This document shows, piece after piece, positions 27,798 to 36,179 of a DNA stretch of 64,000 nt. This DNA comes from Janibacter sp. CX7 (GTDB lineage Bacteria > Actinomycetota > Actinomycetes > Actinomycetales > Dermatophilaceae). The stretch lies in NCBI RefSeq assembly GCF_024362365.1, contig NZ_CP101464.1, forward strand, positions 2,108,001-2,172,000. The letters are read 5' to 3'. The translations under genes were made by a program, and so were the position numbers. Positions within the stretch are counted from its first letter, which is position 1. Each line of letters opens with the position of its first letter. Under the pieces are notes generated by a model. The model was not told the origin of the DNA. It ran no database searches and saw only the letters and a program-made list of their open reading frames with translations.

Positions 27798-28616
27798 GTG
27801 GCCGACGACCCCCTGATCGACTTCACCCGCGAGGGCTTCGACCACGAGGGCACCGACCACGCGGTGCTGCGCTCGGGCACCGGCCCGGCCGTCGTCGTCA
27901 TCGCCGAGTTCCCCGGTATCACGCCGCAGGTCGCGGCCTTCGCCCGGAGGGTGCGCGACCTCGGCTGCACCGTCGTCCTGCCCGACCTCTTCGGCGTCGC
28001 CGGGCGCGACGCGCTGGCCGGGTCCTCCCTTCGCATCGCGGCCGGTGGTGTCCGCACGGCGGCGCAGGTGTGCGTCAGCCGGGAGTTCTCCCTCCTCGCG
28101 CTCGGGCGCACCTCGCCGGTGATCCCGTGGCTGCGGGCCCTCGCTCGCGCCGAGCACGCCCGGTGCGGTGGCCCCGGGGTCGGCGCCGTCGGCATGTGCC
28201 TGACCGGCGGCTTCGCCCTGGCCATGGCGACGGACGAGAGCGTCCTCGCCCCGGTGCTCTCCCAGCCCTCGCTCCCCCTGCCCGTCGGCCGCCGACGCAG
28301 CGAGACCACGGACATCAGCGAGGAGGACCTCGCGATCGTCGAGCAGCGCTGTGCCGCAGGGCTGCAGGTGCTCGGGGTGCGCTTCGAGGGAGATCGCGTC
28401 TCACCGGGGTCGCGCTTCGCGACGCTACGGCGACGGCTGGGCGACGCCTTCGTGGCGGTCGAGCTGCCGGACGACGCGGCCAACCCCGACGGCTTCGGCG
28501 CGCCGCACTCGGTCCTGACCACGCACCTCGTCGACCGCGAGGGCGAGCCGACCCGCGCAGCCCTCGACCAGGTCCTCGACCTCTTCCGCGAGCGGCTGCT
28601 GGAGCGGTCGTCCTGA
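27798..28616 (+). CDS. Dienelactone hydrolase family protein
   Basis: A 272-residue alpha/beta hydrolase. VVVIAEFPGITPQVAAFARRVRDLGCTVVLPDLFG is the DLH N-terminal signature, and the nucleophile elbow GMCLTGGFAL (Cys near residue 133) is the DLH-type cysteine nucleophile. Asp/His partners are likely in LQVLGVRFEGDRVSP and APHSVLTTHLVD, though the histidine is shifted from the usual position. GTG 27798 begins MADDPLIDFTREGF. The real substrate is unknown; DLH homologues hydrolyse lactones and esters. Confidence 0.8.
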   Translation: MADDPLIDFTREGFDHEGTDHAVLRSGTGPAVVVIAEFPGITPQVAAFARRVRDLGCTVVLPDLFGVAGRDALAGSSLRIAAGGVRTAAQVCVSREFSLLALGRTSPVIPWLRALARAEHARCGGPGVGAVGMCLTGGFALAMATDESVLAPVLSQPSLPLPVGRRRSETTDISEEDLAIVEQRCAAGLQVLGVRFEGDRVSPGSRFATLRRRLGDAFVAVELPDDAANPDGFGAPHSVLTTHLVDREGEPTRAALDQVLDLFRERLLERSS

Positions 28617-28625
28617 GACCTCAGA

Positions 28626-28702
28626 TGGTCGGGGTAGCCGGATTCGAACCGACGGCCTTCCGCTCCCAAAGCGGACGCGCTACCAACCTGCGCCATACCC
28701 CG
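28626..28702 (-). tRNA. tRNA-Pro (anticodon TGG)
   Basis: A cloverleaf fits on the minus strand: acceptor CGGGGTA/TACCCCG, D-arm GCGC..GCGC with AGGTTGGTA loop, anticodon stem TCCGC/GCGGA with loop TTTGGGA (anticodon TGG, reading CCA), and T-arm GTCGG-TTCGAAT-CCGGC. The discriminator A and CCA end are encoded (28629-28626). Confidence 0.97.
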
Positions 28703-28793
28703 CGCGCCCCGATTGTGACCGGGCCACGAGCGGGCACTAGGCTAACGCCTGCTCTTCCAACGGCTGCGCCCCAGGCGTGCTCGAGGGGAGCGC

Positions 28794-28867
28794 GCGGGCG
28801 TAGCTCAATGGTAGAGCCCCAGTCTTCCAAACTGGCTACGCGGGTTCGATTCCCGTCGCCCGCTCCA
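28794..28867 (+). tRNA. tRNA-Gly (anticodon TCC)
   Basis: Acceptor GCGGGCG/CGCCCGC, D-arm with AGCTCAATGGTAGAGC, anticodon stem CCAGT/ACTGG with loop CTTCCAA (anticodon TCC, reading GGA), and T-arm CGGGTTCGATTCCCG. The discriminator T and CCA are encoded. A -10-like TAGGCT lies near 28739. Confidence 0.97.
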
Positions 28868-28906
28868 CACGCCGTGGCGATCATCTCGTGAGACATTCGC
28901 CCGGCC

Positions 28907-28938
28907 TTAGGTGAGGCTCACCTAAGCAGGAGTACATT
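28907..28938 (+). promoter_or_regulatory. Iron box (DtxR/IdeR operator) and -10 of the efeUOB operon
   Basis: TTAGGTGAGGCTCACCTAA (28907-28925) is a near-perfect dyad matching the DtxR/IdeR/DmdR consensus TTAGGTTAGSCTAACCTAA. The -10-like TACATT (28933-28938) lies 8 nt after it, so the box covers the -35/spacer region and iron-loaded regulator should repress. The -10 ends 8 nt before the GTG start, so transcription likely begins at the start codon. Confidence 0.88.
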
Positions 28939-28946
28939 CCTGCTTC

Positions 28947-29825
28947 GTGCTCGCCAACTACCTCATCGGACTGCGCGAGGGCCTTGAAGCGGCCCTCGTC
29001 GTCAGCATCCTCGTGGCCTACCTCGTCAAGAGCGACCGACGCCACCTCCTCTCCCGCATCTGGCTCGGCGTCGCCGCGGCCGTGCTCGTCAGCCTCGGCT
29101 TCGGCGCCCTGCTGACCTTCGGCCCGCGCGGCCTGACCTTCGAGGCCCAGGAGCTCATCGGAGGCGGGCTCTCGATCGTCGCGGTCGGCTTCGTCACCTG
29201 GATGGTCTTCTGGATGGCCCGCACCGCCCGGGGGCTCGGCGGCGAGCTGCGCGGCCGGATCGACGCCGCGTCCGAGGGCAGCGCCTGGGGCCTCGTCCTC
29301 GTCGCCGTCCTCGCGGTGGGTCGCGAGGGCCTCGAGACCGCGCTCTTCCTGTGGGCGACCTCCCGCGCCACGAGCAGCGACGGCGGCTCGACGTGGACCC
29401 CGCTCCTCGGGGCCGTGCTCGGCCTGGCCACGGCCGTCGTCCTCGGCTGGCTGATCTACCGCGGCGCCATCTCGATCAACCTGTCGACCTTCTTCACCTG
29501 GACCGGCGCCTTCCTCGTCGTCGTGGCCGCCGGCGTCCTCGCCTACGGCATCCACGACCTGCAGGAGGCGCGCTTCCTGCCCGGGCTGCACGACCTCGCC
29601 TTCGACGTCTCGCACATCGTCGACCCCAACACCTGGTACGCCGCCCTGCTCAAGGGGATCTTCAACTTCACCCCGCAGACGACCGTGCTGCAGGCCATCG
29701 CCTGGGTCGCCTACGTCGTCCCCGTGCTCACGCTCTTCCTCGTCGGCGCCCGCCGACGCATCCGCCCGGCCGCACCGGCCTCCCCTTCGCTCGCCACCAC
29801 GACCCCCTCCAAGGACGCCCGATGA
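28947..29825 (+). CDS. efeU: Iron permease EfeU (FTR1 family)
   Basis: A 292-residue, seven-helix membrane permease for ferrous/ferric iron. The two iron-coordinating REGLE motifs are REGLEAAL (residues 10-17) and REGLETAL (near 124). The GTG at 28947 has no Shine-Dalgarno but follows a -10 element by 8 nt, so a leaderless transcript is likely. Its stop overlaps the ATG of efeO. Together EfeU, EfeO and EfeB form the elemental iron uptake system, here under an iron box. Confidence 0.95.
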   Translation: MLANYLIGLREGLEAALVVSILVAYLVKSDRRHLLSRIWLGVAAAVLVSLGFGALLTFGPRGLTFEAQELIGGGLSIVAVGFVTWMVFWMARTARGLGGELRGRIDAASEGSAWGLVLVAVLAVGREGLETALFLWATSRATSSDGGSTWTPLLGAVLGLATAVVLGWLIYRGAISINLSTFFTWTGAFLVVVAAGVLAYGIHDLQEARFLPGLHDLAFDVSHIVDPNTWYAALLKGIFNFTPQTTVLQAIAWVAYVVPVLTLFLVGARRRIRPAAPASPSLATTTPSKDAR

Positions 29826-30979
29826 CCCTCCGCCACCTCACCGCCGTCGCCCTGCTCGTGTCGGCCCTGGCCGCCTGCACCTCCAACTCCCCCTCCGGCG
29901 ACGCGAAGGGGGACGAGCGCACCATCGCCGTCACGTCCACCGACGACGGCTGCGAGGTCTCGACCGCCGAGGTGCCCGAGGGCGCCCTGACCTTCAAGGT
30001 CAAGAACGCCGGGACCAAGGTCACGGAGTTCTACCTGCTCGGCGAGGACGGGCTGCGGATCGTCGGCGAGGTGGAGAACATCGGGCCCGACCTCGCCCGC
30101 GACCTCGTCGTCAACGTCCCGGCCGGCAGCTACACGACGGCCTGCAAGCCCGGCATGGTCGGCGAGGGCATCCGCGCCGATTTCACCGTCGCGACGTCGA
30201 AGGGCTCCACCGTCGCCGCCGGTGACCAGGCCACCGTCGCCCAGGCGGAGAAGAACTACGCGGCCTACGTCAAGGACCAGTCCGACCAGCTGCTCACCAA
30301 GACGACGACGTTCGTCGACCTCTACGAGGCCGGCAAGGACGACGAGGCGCGCGAGCTCTACGCGCAGGCCCGGGTCCACTGGGAGCGCATCGAGACCGTC
30401 GCCGAGTCCTTCGGCGACCTCGACCCCAAGATGGACGCCCGCGAGGCCGACCTCGAGCCCGGCCAGAAGTGGACCGGCTGGCACCGGATCGAGAAGGACC
30501 TGTGGCCGCAGGAGGCCAAGGACTACACGCCGCTCACCGACGCCGAGCGCACGACCTTCGGCGACGACCTGCTGAAGAACACGAAGACCCTCGACAGCCG
30601 CATCCAGAAGATGAGCTTCACCGTCGACCAGATCGCCAACGGCTCCCGAGGCCTGCTCGAGGAGGTCGCGACCGGCAAGGTCACCGGCGAGGAGGAGGCC
30701 TGGTCGCACACCGACCTGTGGGACTTCCAGGCCAATGTCGACGGCGCCAAGGTCGGCTACGACGGCGTCCGGCCGATCCTCATGGACAACGGCAACTCCG
30801 CCCTGGCCAGGCAGCTCGACTCCCGCTTCGCGGAGCTGCAGGACCTGCTCGACGAGCACAAGAAGGGCGACGGCTTCGTCTCCTACACCGACCTGAGCAA
30901 GGACGAGGTCAAGGAGCTGTCCGACGCGGTCAACGCGCTGTCCGAGCCGCTGTCCAAGCTCACCGCGGCGGTCGTCTGA
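29822..30979 (+). CDS. efeO: Iron uptake lipoprotein EfeO (cupredoxin plus M75 peptidase-like)
   Basis: A 385-residue exported protein. The signal peptide ends in the lipobox LAAC (Cys19). A cupredoxin-like domain follows ([35 protein letters not shown]), then an M75 imelysin-like domain with the metal motif HWERIE (near residue 183) and [10 protein letters not shown]. It would bind iron outside the membrane and hand it to EfeU. The ATG overlaps the efeU stop (ATGA). Confidence 0.95.
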   Translation: MTLRHLTAVALLVSALAACTSNSPSGDAKGDERTIAVTSTDDGCEVSTAEVPEGALTFKVKNAGTKVTEFYLLGEDGLRIVGEVENIGPDLARDLVVNVPAGSYTTACKPGMVGEGIRADFTVATSKGSTVAAGDQATVAQAEKNYAAYVKDQSDQLLTKTTTFVDLYEAGKDDEARELYAQARVHWERIETVAESFGDLDPKMDAREADLEPGQKWTGWHRIEKDLWPQEAKDYTPLTDAERTTFGDDLLKNTKTLDSRIQKMSFTVDQIANGSRGLLEEVATGKVTGEEEAWSHTDLWDFQANVDGAKVGYDGVRPILMDNGNSALARQLDSRFAELQDLLDEHKKGDGFVSYTDLSKDEVKELSDAVNALSEPLSKLTAAVV

Positions 30980-30981
30980 CG

Positions 30982-32319
30982 ATGAGCGAGGAGCCGCGCG
31001 AGCAGCCGCACGAGGACCCGCCGCAGGAGTCGCCCGAGGAGCCGCAGGAGCGTGCGGGGCACACCCCCTCGCGTCGGGCGATGCTCGGCACGGGCGCGGT
31101 CGCGGCCGCCGTGGGCGTCGCCGGCGGCTTCGGCGCGGGCCGGGCCACCGCGGCCGAGTCGACGAAGGGGGCGACCTCCTCCCCCTTCGCCCTGCGGGGT
31201 GCCCACCAGCCGGGGATCACGACCCCGGTCCAGGACCGGCTGCACTTCGCGGCCTTCGACGTCACGACGACGTCGCGGGCGCGGCTGATCTCGCTGCTCA
31301 AGGAGTGGACCGAGGCCGCCGAGCGGATGATGGCGGGCGGCTCCGCGGGGCCGATCGGTCCCGTGGAGGGCGACTACCGCCTGCCCCCTGACGACACCGG
31401 TGAGGCGATCGGGCTGCCGCCCTCGCGCCTGACGATCACCTTCGGCTTCGGCCCGGGGCTCTTCGCCGACGCGGACGGCAAGGACCGCTTCGGCCTGGCA
31501 GACCGGAGGCCGGCGGCGCTCGAGCCGCTCCCCCACTTCCCCGGCGACCTCCTCGACCCCGCGCGCAGCGGCGGCGACCTGTGCGTCCAGGCCTGCGCCG
31601 ACGACCCGCAGGTGGCTGTCCACGCGATCCGCAACCTGGCCCGAGTCGGCATGGGCACCGTCGCCGTGCGCTGGTCGCAGCTCGGCTTCGGCCGCACCTC
31701 GAGCACGACAAGCGGGCAGGCGACTCCCCGCAACCTCTTCGGCTTCAAGGACGGGACGAAGAACATCCTTGCCGAGGAGACCGACGCGCTCGACGAGCAC
31801 GTGTGGGTCCAGCCCGAGGACGACGGCGCGCGGTGGCTCGCCGGCGGGTCCTACCTCGCCGTCCGACGGATCAACATGGTCATCGAGACCTGGGACCGGC
31901 AGGGCCTGGCCGACCAGGAGGCGGTCATCGGCCGCACCAAGTCCTCGGGGGCCCCGCTGTCCGGCGGCGAGGAGCACGCCGACCCCGACTTCACGATGCC
32001 CGGTCGCGGCGGCCCGATCGTGCCCACGGACTCGCACGTCGCCGTCGTGCACCCCGACCACAACGACGGCGTGCGCATCCTGCGCCGGGGGTACAACTTC
32101 GTCGACGGGTCGACCGACCTCGGAACGCTCGACGCCGGCCTGTTCTTCCTCGCCTACGTGCGCGACCCCTCGACCCGCTTCATCCCGATGCAGACGGCGA
32201 TGGCCAAGAACGACGCGATGATGGAGTACCTGAAGTTCACCGGCTCCGCGCTCTTCGCCGTGCCCCCGGGCGCTGGTGAGGGCGAGTACATCGGGCAGGC
32301 GCTCTTCGCGACGTCGTGA
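30982..32319 (+). CDS. efeB: Deferrochelatase/peroxidase EfeB (Dyp-type, Tat-exported)
   Basis: A 445-residue haem peroxidase. The twin-arginine signal SRRAMLGTGAVAAAVGVAGG follows an unusually long, Glu/Pro-rich 30-residue lead. The Dyp-type motif is GFKDGT (near residue 255, catalytic Asp), and the proximal haem region includes HVAVVHPDHNDGVRILRRGYNF. It completes the efeUOB operon, two bases after efeO. EfeB oxidises Fe(II) or releases iron from haem in the extracytoplasmic space. The region up to the next gene (87 bp) shows no clear terminator. Confidence 0.95.
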   Translation: MSEEPREQPHEDPPQESPEEPQERAGHTPSRRAMLGTGAVAAAVGVAGGFGAGRATAAESTKGATSSPFALRGAHQPGITTPVQDRLHFAAFDVTTTSRARLISLLKEWTEAAERMMAGGSAGPIGPVEGDYRLPPDDTGEAIGLPPSRLTITFGFGPGLFADADGKDRFGLADRRPAALEPLPHFPGDLLDPARSGGDLCVQACADDPQVAVHAIRNLARVGMGTVAVRWSQLGFGRTSSTTSGQATPRNLFGFKDGTKNILAEETDALDEHVWVQPEDDGARWLAGGSYLAVRRINMVIETWDRQGLADQEAVIGRTKSSGAPLSGGEEHADPDFTMPGRGGPIVPTDSHVAVVHPDHNDGVRILRRGYNFVDGSTDLGTLDAGLFFLAYVRDPSTRFIPMQTAMAKNDAMMEYLKFTGSALFAVPPGAGEGEYIGQALFATS

Positions 32320-32406
32320 CCCGGCCCGGGGCAACCCTCGAGCCGGCTCGTGCGTCTTGATCCATGACGCGGGCAACGCGGCCCCGTCGGACGAAGGGGG
32401 ACTCTG

Positions 32407-32979
32407 ATGACCACTCGCACGCACACCCGGATCCGTCTCGGGGTGAGCGCAGCGGCCGCGGCCCTGCTGCTCACCGCGCCCGCGGCCGCACCAGCGACCT
32501 CGGCCACCACCGCCTGCAGCACCACGTGGGGCTCGCTCGCCAAGGCCCGGGGCACGCACTACAGCCTCGGCACGCTCTCGGACGTCCGCTCCGGGCGGCA
32601 CACGTGCTTCGACCGGCTCGTCGTCGACGTCGACCGGCCGCGCCGCTCGCTGTCCTACGACGTCCGCTACGTCCCGACCTTCTCCGAGGACGGCAGCGGC
32701 AAGGTCATCCCCCTTCGCGGTGGGGCCAAGCTGCAGGTCGTCGTGCGCACGCCGGCCTACGACGAGGACTTCGACCCGACCTACTCGCCGGCCGACCGCA
32801 CGGAGCTCGTCGACACCTCGGGCTACCGCACCTTCCGCCAGGTGGCCTGGGGCGGGAGCTGGGAGGGCCAGTCCACGCTGGGCATCGGCACGCGGGCCCG
32901 CCTGCCCTTCAAGGTCACCGAGCTCGCCGGCCCCGGCGACCGCTCGCGTCTCGTCATCGACGTCGCGCACACCTGGTGA
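32407..32979 (+). CDS. Secreted AMIN-like domain protein
   Basis: A 190-residue exported protein. The signal peptide (RIRLGVSAAAAALLLTAPAAAPATSA) is followed by a beta-rich domain with CSTTWGSLAK..SDVRSGRHTCFDRLVVDVD..YDVRYVPTF and VAWGGSWEGQSTLGIGTRARLPFKV..SRLVIDVAHTW, the pattern of actinobacterial AMIN-like domains, which may bind cell-wall polymers. Two cysteines could pair. Its Shine-Dalgarno GAAGGGGG is itself a copy of the repeated word CGAAGGGGG (32392-32400), 6 nt before the ATG. Confidence 0.78.
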   Translation: MTTRTHTRIRLGVSAAAAALLLTAPAAAPATSATTACSTTWGSLAKARGTHYSLGTLSDVRSGRHTCFDRLVVDVDRPRRSLSYDVRYVPTFSEDGSGKVIPLRGGAKLQVVVRTPAYDEDFDPTYSPADRTELVDTSGYRTFRQVAWGGSWEGQSTLGIGTRARLPFKVTELAGPGDRSRLVIDVAHTW

Positions 32980-33015
32980 CGCCTCCGGCCGGCCGCCGGA
33001 CCGCCACGGGCCCGG

Positions 33016-33732
33016 TCACCCTCGCTCGGTGACCCGGAACTCGTGGATCTCGCGGCCGGCCGCACGGCCCTTGTCCTCGAAGCCCGCCGACGGGCGCCAC
33101 GCGGGACGCTCACCCTCGACGACGGCCACCCGCGGGTGCTGCGCGAGCTGCTCGCGCACGTGCTCGGCATACCGCGCGTGGTCGGTGGCGACGAGCAGGT
33201 GGCCACCGGGCCGCAGTCGCTCGAGCACGAGGTCGAGGGTGTCCTGCTGGACGAAGCGCCGCTTGGCGTGGCGCGCCTTGGGCCACGGGTCGGGGAAGAA
33301 GAGGTGCACGGCCTCGAGCTGATCGCGGCCGACGCACTCGATGAGGTACTCCAGGGCATCGCCGCGGAAGGTCCGCACGTTGTCCAGCCCCTCGCGCTCG
33401 GCCTTCTCCATCAGCGTGGCCACGCCCGGCACGTGCACCTCGGCCGCGATGATCCCGTGCTCGGGGTGCTCGCGGGCGTAGGCCACCGCGGCCTCGCCGT
33501 AGCCGGACCCGATCTCGAGGACGACGGGCAGGTCTCGGCCGAAGATCTGGATCGGGTCCAGGGGCGTCGTCGGGACGGCGTAGCGCGGCAGGAGCCGCTC
33601 CATGAGCTCCTCGACCCGCGGCGACATCCGCCAGCGCGGGGTGAAGGTGCGCACGGTCGCCCGGTACCGGCCGTCCGCGGTGCGCGGGGTGTCGGTCAGG
33701 GGCAGCTTGTGCGGGTCGGGCTCGGAGGTCAC
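33016..33732 (-). CDS. trmB: tRNA (guanine-N7-)-methyltransferase
   Basis: A 238-residue SAM-dependent enzyme that makes m7G46 in tRNA. The SAM motif is VVLEIGSGYGEAAVAYA (about residues 74-90), and the family signature VHLFFPDPWPKARHAKRRFVQ follows with the catalytic region. LLVATDHARYAEHVREQL and the C-terminal SAGFEDKGRAAGREIHEFRVTE complete the match. GTG 33732 gives a normal length; a -10-like TATCCT ends 7 nt upstream, suggesting a leaderless transcript. Confidence 0.93.
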   Translation of the reverse strand: MTSEPDPHKLPLTDTPRTADGRYRATVRTFTPRWRMSPRVEELMERLLPRYAVPTTPLDPIQIFGRDLPVVLEIGSGYGEAAVAYAREHPEHGIIAAEVHVPGVATLMEKAEREGLDNVRTFRGDALEYLIECVGRDQLEAVHLFFPDPWPKARHAKRRFVQQDTLDLVLERLRPGGHLLVATDHARYAEHVREQLAQHPRVAVVEGERPAWRPSAGFEDKGRAAGREIHEFRVTERG

Positions 33733-33790
33733 GGCCGCAAGGATACGGCGCGGCGGCACCGTCAGATCGCCGACGCGGGACGAAGGGGGG

Positions 33791-34873
33791 TCAGTCGCGC
33801 CACACGAGGACGGCGGCGCGATCGTCCTCGACCCCGGCGCGGCCGCCGGCGACGAGCCGCTTGGCCAGACCCGAGAAGCCTTGCGCGACACGGGCCTCCG
33901 CCTGCCCGAGCATCCAGTCGATGCCGTCGTCGAGGTCGCGCTGGCGCGACTCGATGATGCCGTCGGTGTAGACGAGCAGCGCGTCGCCGCGCTGCAGGAC
34001 TGTGTGGGCGGGGGTGTAGTGCGTGCCGGGCAGCAGGCCCAGGGCCGGGCCTCGCTGGTCGTCGAGCGCCGACCACCGGCCGCAGCCCGCGTCGTAGTGC
34101 ATCGCCGGCGGGTGGCCGGCCGTGAAGACGAGGGTCTCGCCGGTCACGAGGTCCATGTGCACGTGCACGGCGGTGGCAAATCCCTCGTCCCAGCCGTCAC
34201 GCTCGAGGAACTCGTTGGCCATCGGCAGGACCTCCTGCGGGGCGCTGCCGCCGATGACTCCCCCGATGGCGCCGGCGAGGACGAGCGCGCGGGTGCCGGC
34301 CTCCTGCCCCTTGCCGCTGACGTCGGCGAGGACCATCTCGAGGGTGTTGCCGCAGCGGCTCGTCGTCGCGACGTTGAAGTCGCCGGCGAAGGCGCTGCCG
34401 TGGGCGGTGGCGAAGGAGCGCTCGGCGTGCCAACCACGCGGCAGGGTCGGGATCGCGCCCATGCCGTGCAGTCGCGAGCGCAGGTCGCCGAGCATGCGGT
34501 CACCGGCGAAGGCGGCGACGCCGTGGCTGGAGCGCGAGGCGGCGATGGCGTACATCAGGCCGAGCGAGAGCAGCAGGGGAAGGTGCCGGGCCACCCCTTC
34601 GCCCGAGGCGACCGTCGACCACAGGAGGTAGGCGAGGACGAGCGCGAAGACGACGCGGACCTGGCCGATCGGGCAGAGGGTGGCCGCGAGCAGGCACGGC
34701 GGCACGAGCGCGACGAGCGGGACCGCCTCCGGCCAGACGACGTGGGCGGCCGCGACGATCACGACGGCGGCGACGACACCGACAACGAGAGGGGTGCTGC
34801 TGGTCGATGACATCGCCCACGACGGCTGGCGTCGCTCGGACCACAGGGTCCGGCTGGGCAGGATGGCGGACAA
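33791..34873 (-). CDS. Membrane-bound PP2C/SpoIIE-family serine phosphatase
   Basis: A 360-residue protein. About four N-terminal helices (residues 28-120) precede a cytoplasmic SpoIIE-like PPM phosphatase domain: AFAGDFNVAT (first metal-binding Asp), MVLADVSGKGQEAGTRALVLAG (second Asp block, DVSGKG), LVFTAGHPPAMHY, GDALLVYTDGIIESR and the C-terminal EDDRAAVLVW. All core metal residues are visible, so it should be active. Targets of such enzymes are often anti-sigma-factor antagonists; none are adjacent. TTG 34873 was chosen: GGAG lies 7 nt upstream. Confidence 0.88.
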   Translation of the reverse strand: MSAILPSRTLWSERRQPSWAMSSTSSTPLVVGVVAAVVIVAAAHVVWPEAVPLVALVPPCLLAATLCPIGQVRVVFALVLAYLLWSTVASGEGVARHLPLLLSLGLMYAIAASRSSHGVAAFAGDRMLGDLRSRLHGMGAIPTLPRGWHAERSFATAHGSAFAGDFNVATTSRCGNTLEMVLADVSGKGQEAGTRALVLAGAIGGVIGGSAPQEVLPMANEFLERDGWDEGFATAVHVHMDLVTGETLVFTAGHPPAMHYDAGCGRWSALDDQRGPALGLLPGTHYTPAHTVLQRGDALLVYTDGIIESRQRDLDDGIDWMLGQAEARVAQGFSGLAKRLVAGGRAGVEDDRAAVLVWRD

Positions 34874-34924
34874 ACGTCTTCTCCCCGGTCGTTCGTCACG
34901 GCCCCGTCCGGGACCGTTGACCGC

Positions 34925-34954
34925 ACCCTAGGCGCCGATTCGCCTGTCTGTGAA
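34925..34954 (-). promoter_or_regulatory. Sigma-70-type promoter of the PP2C phosphatase gene
   Basis: On the minus strand TTCACA (34954-34949) and TAGGGT (34930-34925) are separated by 18 bp, close to consensus, with the phosphatase TTG start about 50 nt downstream. Confidence 0.6.
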
Positions 34955-34969
34955 GGGTTGTGACCAATC

Positions 34970-35004
34970 AGAGACCCGCCGCACACACCGTGCGACGGGT
35001 CTCT
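34970..35004 (-). terminator. Hairpin downstream of rpiB
   Basis: AGAGACCCGCCGCAC (34970-34984) and GTGCGACGGGTCTCT (34990-35004) form a 15-bp stem with one mismatch and a 5-nt loop, 19 bp after the rpiB stop. Confidence 0.75.
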
Positions 35005-35023
35005 GGTGCTATGGGATCCGCGG

Positions 35024-35491
35024 TCAGGGCAGGGGCGGGACCGTGCCGTCGGCCTCGAAGGCGCTCACCATGTCGATGCGGCGCTGGTGGCGCTCCTCGC
35101 CGGTGAAGTCGGTGGCGAGGAAGACGCGGACCATCTCCTTGGCCTCCTCGACCGACTGCATGCGGCCACCCATCGACAGCACCTGGGCGTCGTTGTGCTC
35201 GCGGGCCAGGCGGGCCAGCTCGGCGTTGTAGCACAGGGCCGCTCGGATGCCGGCGACCTTGTTGGCCGCCATCTGCTCGCCGTTGCCGGAACCACCGAGG
35301 ACGATGCCGCGGCTGCCCGGGTCGGCCGCGACGGCCTGGGCTGCACGGATGACGAAGACCGGGTAGTCGTCGAGGGCGTCGTAGGCGAAGGGCCCGTGGT
35401 CGGTGACCTCGTGGCCCTCGTCGGCGAGGAAGGTGAGCAGCTCCTGGTGGAGCTCGAAGGCGGCGTGGTCGCCGCCGATGTGGACGCGCAA
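35024..35491 (-). CDS. rpiB: Ribose-5-phosphate isomerase B
   Basis: A 155-residue enzyme that interconverts ribose-5-phosphate and ribulose-5-phosphate in the pentose phosphate pathway. MRVHIGGDHAAFELHQELLTFL is the RpiB N-terminus, and GSGNGEQMAANKVAGIRAALCYN is the phosphate/active-site block; as in actinobacterial RpiB, a glutamate-type base is expected in place of the E. coli cysteine. TTG 35491 was chosen because GAGAGG lies 7 nt upstream. It follows the nitroreductase-like gene by 11 bp and ends at a hairpin. Confidence 0.93.
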   Translation of the reverse strand: MRVHIGGDHAAFELHQELLTFLADEGHEVTDHGPFAYDALDDYPVFVIRAAQAVAADPGSRGIVLGGSGNGEQMAANKVAGIRAALCYNAELARLAREHNDAQVLSMGGRMQSVEEAKEMVRVFLATDFTGEERHQRRIDMVSAFEADGTVPPLP

Positions 35492-35502
35492 GGAAGTGCC
35501 TC

Positions 35503-36105
35503 TCAGTCGAAGATCGGGTCGCGGGTGCGGGAGCGCTTGAGCTCGAAGAAGCCGTCGGTGCCGGCGACGAGGACGCAGCCGTCCCACAGTCGGCCGGCGG
35601 CCTCGCCCTTGGGCGCCGGCGAGACGACCGGGCCGAAGAAGGCGGTGTCCGCCACGGAGATCACGGGCGTGCCCACGTCGTCGCCGACGAGGGCGATGGC
35701 GCGGTCGTGGCTCTCGCGCAGGAAGGCGTCGTGCTCGTCGGTGTCGGCGGCCTCGATGAGCTCGGCCGGCAGGCCGACCTCGGCGAGCGCGGCGGCCGTG
35801 GCGGCGACGAGGTCGCGCTCGCCACCGAGGTGCAGGCGGGTCCCGATGGCGTCGTAGAGCGGCTTGGTCACCTCGTCGCCGTGCGCCTTGCGCGCGGCGG
35901 CGATGACCCGGACCGGGGCCCAGCCACGGTCCATCATCTCGCGGTACTCGTCGGGGAGGTCACGCCCTTCGTTGAGGACCGACAGGCTCATCTGCGACCA
36001 GGTGACCTCCAGGTCACGCACTTGCTCGACCTCCATGAGCCACCGGCTCGTCATCCAGGCCCAAGGGCACAGCGGGTCGAACCACATCTCCACGGTCTGC
36101 GTCAT
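35503..36105 (-). CDS. DsbA-fold protein related to mycothiol-dependent nitroreductase (Rv2466c-like), CPWA variant
   Basis: A 200-residue thioredoxin/DsbA-fold protein. EMWFDPLCPWAWMTSRWLMEVEQVRDLEV strongly recalls Rv2466c (FDPLCPWCWITSRW), as does MSLSVLNEGRDLPDEYREMM. The resolving cysteine is Ala16, leaving the monothiol CPWA with Cys13. A mycothiol-coupled, monothiol redox role is plausible. GTPVISVADTAFFGPVVSP is the cis-Pro region. A -10-like GACGAT ends 6 nt before ATG 36105, suggesting a leaderless transcript; pepN diverges. Confidence 0.85.
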   Translation of the reverse strand: MTQTVEMWFDPLCPWAWMTSRWLMEVEQVRDLEVTWSQMSLSVLNEGRDLPDEYREMMDRGWAPVRVIAAARKAHGDEVTKPLYDAIGTRLHLGGERDLVAATAAALAEVGLPAELIEAADTDEHDAFLRESHDRAIALVGDDVGTPVISVADTAFFGPVVSPAPKGEAAGRLWDGCVLVAGTDGFFELKRSRTRDPIFD

Positions 36106-36179
36106 GGCGCCATCGTCTCAGACCTGTCGTCGTGCTGTGACAGCATGGCGCCAAAACGTCCCACGCGAAGGAGCAGCAC

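Noticed and set aside
25778..28696. A 972-codon minus-strand frame across tig and the hydrolase genes
   Set aside because: It overlaps tig out of frame and reads Arg-rich shadow sequence; it also crosses tRNA-Pro.
33014..33034. GGTCACC..GGTGACC hairpin between the AMIN-like gene and trmB
   Set aside because: Only 7 bp and overlapping the trmB stop; too weak to list as a terminator.
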